64,000 bases of DNA from Anaerolineaceae bacterium (lineage in GTDB: Bacteria; Chloroflexota; Anaerolineae; Aggregatilineales; Phototrophicaceae). Below are positions 18,621 to 26,650 of the stretch, piece after piece. Location of the stretch: the NCBI GenBank assembly GCA_002699585.1, contig PABP01000021.1:248001-312000 (forward strand). The letters run 5' to 3'. The first letter of the stretch is position 1. The number at the start of each line of letters is the position of its first letter. A program made the position numbers and the translations under genes. A model generated the notes under the pieces. The model did no database searches. It had not been told where the DNA came from and saw nothing but the letters and a program-made list of their open reading frames with translations.

Positions 18621-19014
18621 AATATCTCCCTCTCTCGATGTAAGCCAACAACCATAGACGTGGATATGCCGATTATGGCTGCTCGGAGATGGAGTAATCT
18701 ACCGTCAAATCTGATAAAAGTCAGGCAATACTTGTGCTTTACGCGGCACGCAAGCTCTGATATAAAAGAGGGGCCTGCGATGTTCGTGATGGCGCGCTAC
18801 ATTTTGGGCCAACACTCACAAAATAGGGATTCGGGTCTGGTATCTTTGGTGATAGGCCAGTGCCAAGACCAAGCAACACAGCAGGATCCCACCCTGCACA
18901 GCAGGTCTCAAAATTGACCGTCACACGGCAAAGCAGGTCGTCATTATGGCGGCGGACACTAGTCCGCCGCTTTGACGTTTAGGGGTAGGAGGTGATGAAT
19001 TACGAGATGATAGG
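18621..19014. other. Intergenic region without a recognised gene
   Basis: Nearly 400 bases between two leftward genes. Open frames across it (for example 18456-18917 plus) have no ribosome site and unusual composition. It contains a perfect GC-rich hairpin at 18949-18970 (GCGGCGGAC-ACTA-GTCCGCCGC) followed on the plus strand by TTTGACG. The aquaporin promoter should lie at its left end, but no clear boxes were found. Confidence 0.5.
18949..18973. repeat. GC-rich perfect inverted repeat
   Basis: Nine paired bases with a 4-base loop, 42 bases downstream of the stop of the LCP gene (which reads leftward). On that strand no T-run follows, so it would be a Rho-independent terminator only if weakly tailed; it may instead protect the mRNA 3' end. 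Confidence 0.4.
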
Positions 19015-20298
19015 TTACTGATTGTAGCTTGGGCCGAAGACCTCAACCATCAATTCGGCCATACGGTTGCGATTCGGGATCAAAACCGCTTGACCATCGG
19101 GCGTCGTATAGGGTTGCAAATACTGGTAATCCATGACACCCGTGACGATATTCTCCATGTCAATATCTTTGGCATATAGGCCCAGTTGGATGACCTGTTC
19201 CAGGTTCAAGCCCGTATAGACATGTTCTTCCCAGGCTTGCCAGAAGGCTGGTGCTTGTAGAATCAGGGTCGGCACCATGTCGGCACGCAGGATTTTGTCG
19301 CGTATGGCAAAGATGACCTGCTGCTGGCGTTCAGCCCGGTTGATGTCGCTATCCCCGTGACGTGTACGAGCAAAGCGCAAGGCATCATAACCCGCAAGCT
19401 GATGGGTCCCCGCAGCTAGATAAAACGGATCATAGCCATAATTCATATCAGGATATGACGGGTCATTGATCGTGTAGTCAATTGTGATCTCAACACCACC
19501 AATGGCGTCGATTACATCAATAAAGGCCTGGAAATCAACCGCCAGGTATTCATTCACTCGGATACCAAAGTTACGCTGTACCGTCTGCATCATCAGGACA
19601 GGGCCGTAACCAGGGCGCTGATTTTCGCCATAGAACATCGGCGTATTGATGCGCAGCAGACGACTGTATCCCGGTACATCAACGTAAAGGTCACGCGGGA
19701 TGCTCAAGATACCCAGGCTGTGTGTTGTCGGGTCCAGGCTGACGAGCATCATGGTATCGGTACGATAGGTTAAACCGGTATCGCCAGGGCGACGGTCCAG
19801 ACCAACGACGATCATTGTAAACCGCGATTGTCCATCCCACGGTTCCAGGGCAATGCTGCTGCCATCGGCCAGGATGAGGGTTTTGCCCACATCTAAACCG
19901 ACTTCTTCCTGATAATCCGATAGCGCCATTACAGGTGTCGGCAGAGCTGCACTAATATCAGCCGTTGGCACAATTTCTGGTGCATCTTGGGATGCCTTGA
20001 CCAGCAAAAAGGCGCTCAGACTCATGATAAGTACGATAGAAAATAGCGCCCCCGCAATGACAACCCACGCCCACTCACTCAGGCCGCTGCGATAACGCGA
20101 CCGCCGCCGGACACGGCGCATTTGCTCGGAGTCATAATCCCCGCTGGGGTTAGTATCCCGCTTTTCCAGATACTGACTGGTGCTATATATGGGTTGTGGC
20201 GCAGGAATCAGATAATCATGATCTTCAGCCGCTACACGCGGATTCACGATCGTGTTATCATCAGCCACATTGGGTTCATATTGGGTGAAATCTGTCAT
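19015..20298 (-). CDS. LytR-CpsA-Psr (LCP) family protein
   Basis: A membrane-anchored enzyme of about 427 residues. A long polar cytoplasmic N-terminus is followed by one membrane helix (A-W-V-V-I-A-G-A-L-F-S-I-V-L-I), a short linker, and the LCP domain: T-M-I-V-V-G-L-D-R-R-P, R-T-D-T-M-M-L-V-S, I-P-R-D-L-Y-V-D-V-P, G-V-E-I-T-I-D-Y, and R-F-A-R-T-R-H-G-D-S-D-I-N-R-A-E-R-Q-Q. The arginines and aspartates that bind the polyprenyl pyrophosphate are present. LCP proteins move lipid-linked glycopolymers to the cell wall. The upstream ATG (20337) has no ribosome site; 20298 with AGAGG upstream is preferred. It is divergent from lipM. Confidence 0.88.
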   Translation of the reverse strand: MTDFTQYEPNVADDNTIVNPRVAAEDHDYLIPAPQPIYSTSQYLEKRDTNPSGDYDSEQMRRVRRRSRYRSGLSEWAWVVIAGALFSIVLIMSLSAFLLVKASQDAPEIVPTADISAALPTPVMALSDYQEEVGLDVGKTLILADGSSIALEPWDGQSRFTMIVVGLDRRPGDTGLTYRTDTMMLVSLDPTTHSLGILSIPRDLYVDVPGYSRLLRINTPMFYGENQRPGYGPVLMMQTVQRNFGIRVNEYLAVDFQAFIDVIDAIGGVEITIDYTINDPSYPDMNYGYDPFYLAAGTHQLAGYDALRFARTRHGDSDINRAERQQQVIFAIRDKILRADMVPTLILQAPAFWQAWEEHVYTGLNLEQVIQLGLYAKDIDMENIVTGVMDYQYLQPYTTPDGQAVLIPNRNRMAELMVEVFGPSYNQ

Positions 20299-20392
20299 GT
20301 GCTGCGTGCCTCTTGCCGTAGGCGACTCGTCTAGCATAACGATATAACAATATGCGAAAAACGCTAATAAAAAGTATAGGTTCGGTAAAAAT

Positions 20393-21205
20393 ATGCGTCA
20401 ATGGCGGCTAATTTACGATTACCCTGCGGTCGGTGCCTGGAACATGGCCGTCGATGAGGCCATTCTGGCAGCGGTTAGCCAGGGCACACAACCGCCGACC
20501 TTGCGCCTATATGCCTGGGAGCCGTTTTGTCTATCGCTAGGCTATGGACAACGCGCGGCTGATGCAGACATCGACTTGCTGAATGAACATGGATGGCATC
20601 TGGTACGTCGCCCGACAGGTGGGCGGGCGATCTTACATGGCGATGAACTGACGTACAGCGTCGCCTTGTCGATGGACCATGAGCTTGCTCAAGGGGATGT
20701 CGTCACCAGCTATCGCCAGCTCAGTCAGGCATTGATGTATGCTTTAGGTGAGTTAGGTATCGTGCCCCAAGCTGAGAAGCAAAATATCTACAGTCAGCGT
20801 GAGAATGGCCCGATCTGCTTTGAAGTGCCTTCTCATTACGAAATTACGATTCTGGGGCGCAAATTAATCGGCAGTGCCCAGGTTCGGCGCAAGCAGGGCC
20901 TATTGCAGCATGGTACGCTGCCGCTTAAAGGTGATGTCGGACGTATTGCGCAAGCTTTAGCCTTTCCCCATGAGCAGGCTCGTTTGGATGCGATGGCCAG
21001 CGTCCGCGGTCGTGCAATCACCCTTCAGGAAGCGCTCGGCAAAAGGACGCGTTGGGAAGATGCTGCCGGAGCAATCGCAGAAGGTTTTCGCCAAGTGTTC
21101 AATCTCGATTTGATGCCCGACGCACTTTCGGATGCTGAAAAGACCCATGCAGAGCAACTGGTCGATGACATCTATGCCAACGATCATTGGACCTTTAAAC
21201 GCTAG
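20393..21205 (+). CDS. Lipoate/octanoate transferase, LipM-like octanoyltransferase
   Basis: A 270-residue member of the biotin/lipoate A/B ligase fold. The pattern N-M-A-V-D-E-A-I-L at the N-terminus, R-R-P-T-G-G-R-A-I-L-H-G-D-E-L-T-Y-S, P-I-C-F-E-V-P-S-H-Y-E and G-R-K-L-I-G-S-A-Q-V-R-R follow LipM/LipL closely, and the Cys in I-C-F-E sits where LipM has its acyl-accepting cysteine. LipM moves octanoate from acyl carrier protein to GcvH or other lipoyl domains before LipA adds sulfur. A lipoate ligase role is less likely because the separate C-terminal domain is missing. No lipA in the window. Confidence 0.8.
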   Translation: MRQWRLIYDYPAVGAWNMAVDEAILAAVSQGTQPPTLRLYAWEPFCLSLGYGQRAADADIDLLNEHGWHLVRRPTGGRAILHGDELTYSVALSMDHELAQGDVVTSYRQLSQALMYALGELGIVPQAEKQNIYSQRENGPICFEVPSHYEITILGRKLIGSAQVRRKQGLLQHGTLPLKGDVGRIAQALAFPHEQARLDAMASVRGRAITLQEALGKRTRWEDAAGAIAEGFRQVFNLDLMPDALSDAEKTHAEQLVDDIYANDHWTFKR

Positions 21206-21291
21206 GGCGGTGGCATTCCATCGTTTGTATTCTGCTTGCACGTTTCGTATAATCATAAAAATGCACAAGTGTTCTGTATGGAGATACGGCG

Positions 21292-22230
21292 ATGGTTAAG
21301 CGCCAATTGCCCTTATTTGCGAATGAACCTGACAATCCAAAAGACATCACGCGCAAAACTCCATTTGGCGCGACTTTTGAATTGTTCAGGCAGCATCTGG
21401 CGCAAGAGGGCAAGTCAGAGCATACGATCAAGGCATTCCTGGCCGACCTCAATCTGTTAGGTGAGTTCAGCGATCTCCAGACACCAATCACTAACTATAC
21501 AACGACCAACCTCAATGAATTCTTGCACTGGATGGAATATGGTCGTGGTGTTGCTTGCAGCCGCAAGACCTATGCGCGTCGGGTGACATCACTCAAAGTG
21601 TTTTTCAAATGGTTGAAGACTGTAGGGGCTTTAACGCATGATCCGGCCCAGGCGGTACTCCAACGCAGCGGTCCCGCGCCCTTGTCGCAAGTCCTTACGC
21701 CCGATGATGAAAAATCCGCTATTCTCGCTGCCCAGGGTATGAAAAAAGGCGATGAACACGATCATCGCCCGGAGTTTTTATTCCTGTTGCTATTGGAAAC
21801 AGGAATCAAGAAGAGTGAAGCAGGCCGCTTGACGCTCAAGGATTTTGATCGCAGCAACCCTGAGCAGCCTCTCGTCTTCATTCGCCATAAGACCAAGAAC
21901 GTTTACAAAGAACGTCGCATCGCCATCACACCGCACTTATACAGTGCCTATGAGGAATACAAAGCGCAGTACTTGCCCAAAGACACGATATTTACCTGCA
22001 CGACGCGCAACCTAGAGTACATTCTGACGGACATCGGTGAGCGTGCCGATATTCCCTTCAAACTCTCGTTTGAGGTCATGCGTTGGACCAGTGCCACCCG
22101 CGATTATCGGGCTGGTCTGGAAGAAGATACCATCCGCGAGAAGATGGGCCTCAGCCGCACAAGCTGGTATGAAACCAGCGCCAAAATCAAGCAGCTCAGT
22201 GCGCAAATAAACGAGCAGCAAGCCCGTTAA
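21292..22230 (+). CDS. Tyrosine recombinase-like protein with degenerate active site
   Basis: A 312-residue protein with the two-domain layout of XerC/XerD recombinases: an N-terminal SAM-like DNA-binding part (residues 25-115) and a C-terminal catalytic-fold part. The normal catalytic set is only partly present. The first Arg (T-G-L-R-x-S-E) is Lys173 in T-G-I-K-K-S-E; the HxxR motif reads E-V-M-R, keeping Arg264 but not His; the third position (L-G-H) is Leu287 in M-G-L-S; a Tyr remains at 293. It may bind DNA without cutting it. It starts 8 bases after GGAG and ends 3 bases from the convergent methyltransferase. No attachment repeats or other mobile genes lie nearby. Confidence 0.75.
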   Translation: MVKRQLPLFANEPDNPKDITRKTPFGATFELFRQHLAQEGKSEHTIKAFLADLNLLGEFSDLQTPITNYTTTNLNEFLHWMEYGRGVACSRKTYARRVTSLKVFFKWLKTVGALTHDPAQAVLQRSGPAPLSQVLTPDDEKSAILAAQGMKKGDEHDHRPEFLFLLLLETGIKKSEAGRLTLKDFDRSNPEQPLVFIRHKTKNVYKERRIAITPHLYSAYEEYKAQYLPKDTIFTCTTRNLEYILTDIGERADIPFKLSFEVMRWTSATRDYRAGLEEDTIREKMGLSRTSWYETSAKIKQLSAQINEQQAR

Positions 22231-22233
22231 GCT

Positions 22234-23445
22234 CTACAGAACCCGTAACAACAAGCCCTTTAGATAATCGCCTTCGGGGAAGGTGAGCGCCACCGGGTGG
22301 TCGCTGCTTGCCCCAAGCTGGCGGACGATTTGGGCTTGCCTGCCGGAATCTGCCAGTGCCCCAAACACGATTTTCTGGAACAAGTCACGGCTGATCGCAC
22401 CGGAGCACGAGAACGTCATCAGATAACCACCCGGCTTAACCAGCCGGAATGCGTGCAGGTTTAGATCTTTGTAGCCGCGTGATGCTTTTTCGATTTGCTG
22501 TTTATTGTGGGCGAATTTTGGTGGGTCCAGGATGACAAAATCGAATTGATCGTTATTTTGCTCGGCATCGCGTAGATAGTCAAAGCAGTTCGCCTGGATG
22601 AGATCATATTGAGACTCGCTCAGGTCGTTGAGTGCAATGTTCTCTTCGGCGATTTCAAGGGCTTCGCGTGATGAATCCACACTGACGACTTCGGCATTGC
22701 CCGTTGCCAGCGCTGCCACTGTAAATGCGCCTGTATAAGCAAAGCAGTTGAGCACTTTTGCTGTTTCTTTGTTAGCAGCAACCAACTGTTTGAACAGCAC
22801 ATGGTTTTCCTGCTGGTCGAGGTAAAAGCCTGTTTTGTGCCCGGTCTGGATGTCTACTTTCAGCTTGAATCCGGCGGCATGCTCAAAGATGATGTCTGCT
22901 GGTGGTGGTAATCCGATGAGGCTGCCTGTCTCTGAATTCAGGTCTTCATGCTTACGCACATCGACATCACTGCGTTCATAGACGCCACGTGCGTTGAGCA
23001 TTTCCATCAGCTTACGGCCAATGTGCTGCTTATTCTGGTCGATGAACAGCGTCAGCGCCTGTAAGACGAGCCAGCCGTCATAATAATCGACTACCAGCCC
23101 CGGAATATAGTCGTTTTCCGCGTTGATGAGCCGGAACGCAATTGGTTTGCCTTCTGCGACCTGTTGCAGTTGTAATTGTCGGCCATCAAGTGCTTGTTGC
23201 AAGCTTTTTTGCCACCATGCATCATCGATGGGTTCATCCTGCCATGTCAAAATCCGTACGCGGATTTGCGAGCTGGGGTTGTAATAGCCCTTGCCCAGGA
23301 AATTATTCCCAGAATCGACAACCGTTACGATGTCACCCGGATTGGCATCTTGAGCTTTGTCAATTGCGCCGGAGAAAATCCAGGGGTGCTGGTTACGGAT
23401 GGGTTTATCGCGTTTGGCCTTGATGATGACTTTTGGATTGGGCAT
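22234..23445 (-). CDS. Class I SAM-dependent rRNA methyltransferase, RlmI-like
   Basis: A 403-residue protein with an N-terminal PUA domain (residues 1-75, H-P-W-I-F-S-G-A), a central EEHEE-like linker domain, and a Rossmann methyltransferase domain with the SAM loop N-C-F-A-Y-T-G-A-F, acidic V-D-S-S, the motif IV D-P-P-K-F-A, and F-S-C-S-G-A-I in the last strand. This is the arrangement of RlmI (YccW), which makes m5C1962 in 23S rRNA. The two cysteines expected of m5C enzymes are only partly evident, so base and position are inferred. It reads leftward with ligA upstream, separated by a hairpin. Confidence 0.85.
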   Translation of the reverse strand: MPNPKVIIKAKRDKPIRNQHPWIFSGAIDKAQDANPGDIVTVVDSGNNFLGKGYYNPSSQIRVRILTWQDEPIDDAWWQKSLQQALDGRQLQLQQVAEGKPIAFRLINAENDYIPGLVVDYYDGWLVLQALTLFIDQNKQHIGRKLMEMLNARGVYERSDVDVRKHEDLNSETGSLIGLPPPADIIFEHAAGFKLKVDIQTGHKTGFYLDQQENHVLFKQLVAANKETAKVLNCFAYTGAFTVAALATGNAEVVSVDSSREALEIAEENIALNDLSESQYDLIQANCFDYLRDAEQNNDQFDFVILDPPKFAHNKQQIEKASRGYKDLNLHAFRLVKPGGYLMTFSCSGAISRDLFQKIVFGALADSGRQAQIVRQLGASSDHPVALTFPEGDYLKGLLLRVL

Positions 23446-23471
23446 AGGGTTCCGTTCTAGTGATAAGATAA

Positions 23472-23491
23472 GAGCACGCGGGTGCGTGCTC
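23472..23491 (-). terminator. Probable terminator of ligA
   Basis: GAGCACGC pairs with GCGTGCTC over 8 bp with a 4-base loop, followed on the minus strand by TTATCTTATC. It lies between ligA and the rlmI-like gene. Confidence 0.55.
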
Positions 23492-23519
23492 GATGAAAGC
23501 TATTCTAGTCACGATGTGG

Positions 23520-25775
23520 CTATTTGACCATAGCGCGTAGATCGTCTTCGCTCAGGATTGTGACCCCCAGTTGACTGGCCTTATCGGCCTTGGAACCTGG
23601 CGAATCCCCCACGACGACATAATCCGTGTTTTTACTCACGCTGCCGCTGACTTTGCCACCATGCGCTTCTATCAGGGCTTTGATATCCCCGCGTGGCACG
23701 CTCATCGTGCCTGTGATGACGAACTTCTTGCCTTCTAGTGATGTGCTCTCTTTTTCGACCTGTTCCGCAATCATGTTGACGCCAGCGCGTTCCATCTTGT
23801 GCAGCAAGTCCTGATGGTAATCATCAGCGAACCAGTTGACCACATTGCGCACCAGGATAGGCCCCAGCCCTTCAATCGTGAGTAGTGGCTTGGCTGTTTC
23901 TGTTAATTTCTGTAGCTTCTCAGCTATCGCATCAATAGGGGTGTTGGCATCCAAAATCGGTTTTAGCAGGCGACTGAGTTTTGTACTCAGGTCGCTGGCA
24001 TCGACATAACGCGGTGCGAGTTCGATCAGTGGGTTATGTAGCCGTGATTGCGCTCTGATAACATCCGCTGCAGTGGCCTTGGCGTGCGTCAGCGGATCAA
24101 CCAGTTGGAGAAAATCCGTTTCTAGCTGCTTGATGGACTTGGCCGTGTCAATCAGGTCTTGCATGCTGTGGAATCGTTCCGTCAGCAGGTTGGATACCAC
24201 ACCGCCGACACCATCAATGCCTAACGAAGCTAGCAATTGTGACAGGGGCCGACCCTTAGCTGTTTCAATGGATTTGAGCAGATTTTCGACCTTTTTATCT
24301 GCAAAGCCTTCTAACTCGAGGATTGAATCGGCTTGCAGATAAAAAATATCGGCTTCGTCAGTGATGAGGTCAGCATCAATCAGTGCCTTGACCGTTTCCG
24401 GTCCCATGCCGTCGATGTCCATTGCCCCGCGTGAGACAAAAAATTCCAAGCTGCGGAAAACCCGTTCTTCACAGCGCGGATTCGGGCAAAATAGGTCGAC
24501 TGCGCCTTCAGGCCGCACGAGAACATCACCGGAAAATGGGCAGCTTTCGGGTGGGATAATGGGCGTTTCAGTGCCATTTCGTGCCCCCGTGACGGGGCCA
24601 ATCACATACGGGATGACCTCGCCGGATCGCTTGATGATGACCTGATCGCCCATGCGAATGTCCAATTGCTGGATCAGGTCGTAATTGTGCAGGCTGGCAT
24701 TACTAACGGTAACGCCGCTCAGGAAGACCGGGTCCAGCGAAGCTGTTGGCGTGACTTTACCCGTGCGCCCGACATTGACGACGACATCTAGCAGCTTGGT
24801 TGTGGCTTCCTCCGCCGGGAACTTAAAGGCGGTTGCGCCGCGCGGGTCTTTGCCGGATATACCCAATTCCCTACGGGCTGCAATGTCGTTGATCTTGATA
24901 ACCAACCCGTCGATTTCAAATGGAAGTTGGTTTTTGCGGGATTCCCATGTGGGTAATTGTTGGATAATGTCGGATAAAGTGGGATAGTGTTGCGAATGTG
25001 GGATAATGTTGAAGCCCATATCCCGCAAATAATCCAGAGTATCCCACTCGTTATCCAACATCACGCCATCGCTATCGACGATGTCATAGATGTACGTTGT
25101 CAGTGGGCGTTGGGCCGTGATGCGGGAATCTTTCTGTTTTAACGATCCCGAAGCTGTGTTACGTGCGTTGACATATCGCGGCAAATCAGCCGCTTCTTGC
25201 TCGGCATTGACCCGCTCAAAGTCCTCTTTCAAAAATAGCACTTCCCCGCGCACGACCAGTCGTGGTGGCGCTTCCGGTCCATCAGCGTGCGATGGAATGC
25301 TCAGCGGAACGGTCTTAACCGTGCGGATATTGGCGGTTACATCATCGCCGACCTCGCCATTGCCGCGTGTCGCTGCCGTCACCAATACACCATCTATATA
25401 GGTCAGTACCACGCTGAGTCCATCTAGCTTGGGTTCCAATACATAATCAAAAGTCGTACCCTGCGCCATCAACTTGAGGTTGCGCTCTTCCCACCGCTGT
25501 AAATCCTCCGGGCTGAAGGCGTTCGACAGGCTCAGGATAGGGGCGGGATGCGTGACTTTTGGCAGATCATCAGATAAGTCGCTGCCGACGCGCTGCGTGG
25601 GTGAATCTGGCATGCGCAGTTCGGGGTGATCTTGCTCAAGTTCTCGTAATTCATGGAACAGACGATCATATTCGGCATCGGTAATGATGGGATCATTCAG
25701 CACGTTGTAACGATAAATATGGTGATTGAGTTCTTCGCGCAGTTGCGCAGCGCGTGCAGTCAACGCCTCATCCAT
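23520..25775 (-). CDS. ligA: NAD-dependent DNA ligase with an insertion in the HhH region
   Basis: A 751-residue LigA, about 80 residues longer than usual. Order: Ia domain (Y-R-Y-N-V-L-N-D-P-x-x-T-D-A-E-Y-D), adenylation domain with the catalytic Lys116 in E-P-K-L-D-G, OB fold, the four-cysteine zinc finger (C-P-F ... C-P-N-P-R-C), helix-hairpin-helix domain, and a C-terminal BRCT domain (last 75 residues). Residues about 546-630 form an extra, mostly helical stretch between two HhH motifs, which restart at T-I-E-G-L-G-P. LigA seals nicks using NAD+ in replication and repair. Reads leftward; the SH3 membrane gene and polX lie upstream in the same direction. Confidence 0.95.
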   Translation of the reverse strand: MDEALTARAAQLREELNHHIYRYNVLNDPIITDAEYDRLFHELRELEQDHPELRMPDSPTQRVGSDLSDDLPKVTHPAPILSLSNAFSPEDLQRWEERNLKLMAQGTTFDYVLEPKLDGLSVVLTYIDGVLVTAATRGNGEVGDDVTANIRTVKTVPLSIPSHADGPEAPPRLVVRGEVLFLKEDFERVNAEQEAADLPRYVNARNTASGSLKQKDSRITAQRPLTTYIYDIVDSDGVMLDNEWDTLDYLRDMGFNIIPHSQHYPTLSDIIQQLPTWESRKNQLPFEIDGLVIKINDIAARRELGISGKDPRGATAFKFPAEEATTKLLDVVVNVGRTGKVTPTASLDPVFLSGVTVSNASLHNYDLIQQLDIRMGDQVIIKRSGEVIPYVIGPVTGARNGTETPIIPPESCPFSGDVLVRPEGAVDLFCPNPRCEERVFRSLEFFVSRGAMDIDGMGPETVKALIDADLITDEADIFYLQADSILELEGFADKKVENLLKSIETAKGRPLSQLLASLGIDGVGGVVSNLLTERFHSMQDLIDTAKSIKQLETDFLQLVDPLTHAKATAADVIRAQSRLHNPLIELAPRYVDASDLSTKLSRLLKPILDANTPIDAIAEKLQKLTETAKPLLTIEGLGPILVRNVVNWFADDYHQDLLHKMERAGVNMIAEQVEKESTSLEGKKFVITGTMSVPRGDIKALIEAHGGKVSGSVSKNTDYVVVGDSPGSKADKASQLGVTILSEDDLRAMVK

Positions 25776-25829
25776 TCTTGAACTCCTCTAAATTGATTCC
25801 TGAGATAGCAAACTGATTAAACCAGGTGA

Positions 25830-26633
25830 TTACTGTGGGACAGCTACCACGCCTAGATAATTACTGACCGCCCAGCCGGATCGGCTGGTGTCGACGGGGT
25901 GCTGGATGCGCCACCAGGTGAAGCCATCAGCTTGTACTGGGCCTTCTACCACCAGAAATTGCTCGTCTTCGTCCGCCCGGAACATAATAGTCGTTTGCCC
26001 AATACCCGGCACATCGCGTACATTCAATTGCTGGTCGTCCACGCCCTGTACCGCAATGGTCGCGCCCACTGTGATGCCAACCGGCGTCGGCGTGATGACT
26101 ACAGCGGGTAGGGTCGGCCCTGCCAGCGGGAGCGAAGAGGGTGTTTCTTCTTCAGTCAGGATCGTTCTTGACCCGGGTGCGGCGGTTGCCGGGGTCAATT
26201 GCAGTGCGCTAGCTTCCCTGGCATCGGCTTCGGATGTAATGATGCGGATGATAGGTGTGCTGGCTGGTGTTGTACTGCTGCCACCCATCGCAATAATGCC
26301 CGCTACAGCCAGCACTGCGATGATAACGACACCCAGCAGCATCACACCAATCGACCATAATGGCAGGTAAAAGCCGCCGCGTTTGGCGCGTTGGGCATGT
26401 CGCATCCGTGCGCCCGTTTGCCTTGGGGCTGCCGCATTTCTGACAGGTGCTTGCCGCCCTGTGGGTGTTCGCGCAGGTTGGGTACGGCTTGGTGGGACGA
26501 CATGTGGTCCACTTGCCTGTGAAGCAGGGTTCGCCCGTGTCCGATACTCGGTAGCGATGGGTTTCGTCCGCTCGACATCGTTGCGCGATGTATCGTCCGG
26601 GTTGGGTTGTTTGGGGGGTCTGTTCTGCGACAT
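25830..26633 (-). CDS. Membrane-anchored bacterial SH3-domain protein
   Basis: A 267-residue protein: a long basic, Pro/Arg-rich cytoplasmic tail (residues 1-87), one membrane helix (about 88-116), a low-complexity Thr/Pro/Ala linker, and a C-terminal bacterial SH3 domain (about 190-265) with Q-L-N-V-R-D-V-P and W-W-R-I-Q-H. Such SH3 modules bind cell wall peptides outside the membrane, and single-pass proteins of this shape are common in Chloroflexota, but the role is unknown. Start 26633 is chosen because it lies just after the polX stop; the longer frame would overlap polX. Confidence 0.7.
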   Translation of the reverse strand: MSQNRPPKQPNPDDTSRNDVERTKPIATEYRTRANPASQASGPHVVPPSRTQPARTPTGRQAPVRNAAAPRQTGARMRHAQRAKRGGFYLPLWSIGVMLLGVVIIAVLAVAGIIAMGGSSTTPASTPIIRIITSEADAREASALQLTPATAAPGSRTILTEEETPSSLPLAGPTLPAVVITPTPVGITVGATIAVQGVDDQQLNVRDVPGIGQTTIMFRADEDEQFLVVEGPVQADGFTWWRIQHPVDTSRSGWAVSNYLGVVAVPQ

Positions 26634-26650
26634 GCTGACAATCCGTGTGT

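Noticed and set aside
18456-18917. 153-codon open frame partly antisense to the aquaporin gene
   Set aside because: No start signal, half lies antisense to a certain gene, no domain features.
21292-22230. Integrated element suggested by the recombinase-like gene
   Set aside because: No flanking direct repeats, tRNA target or other mobile genes; neighbours are housekeeping genes of the same style.
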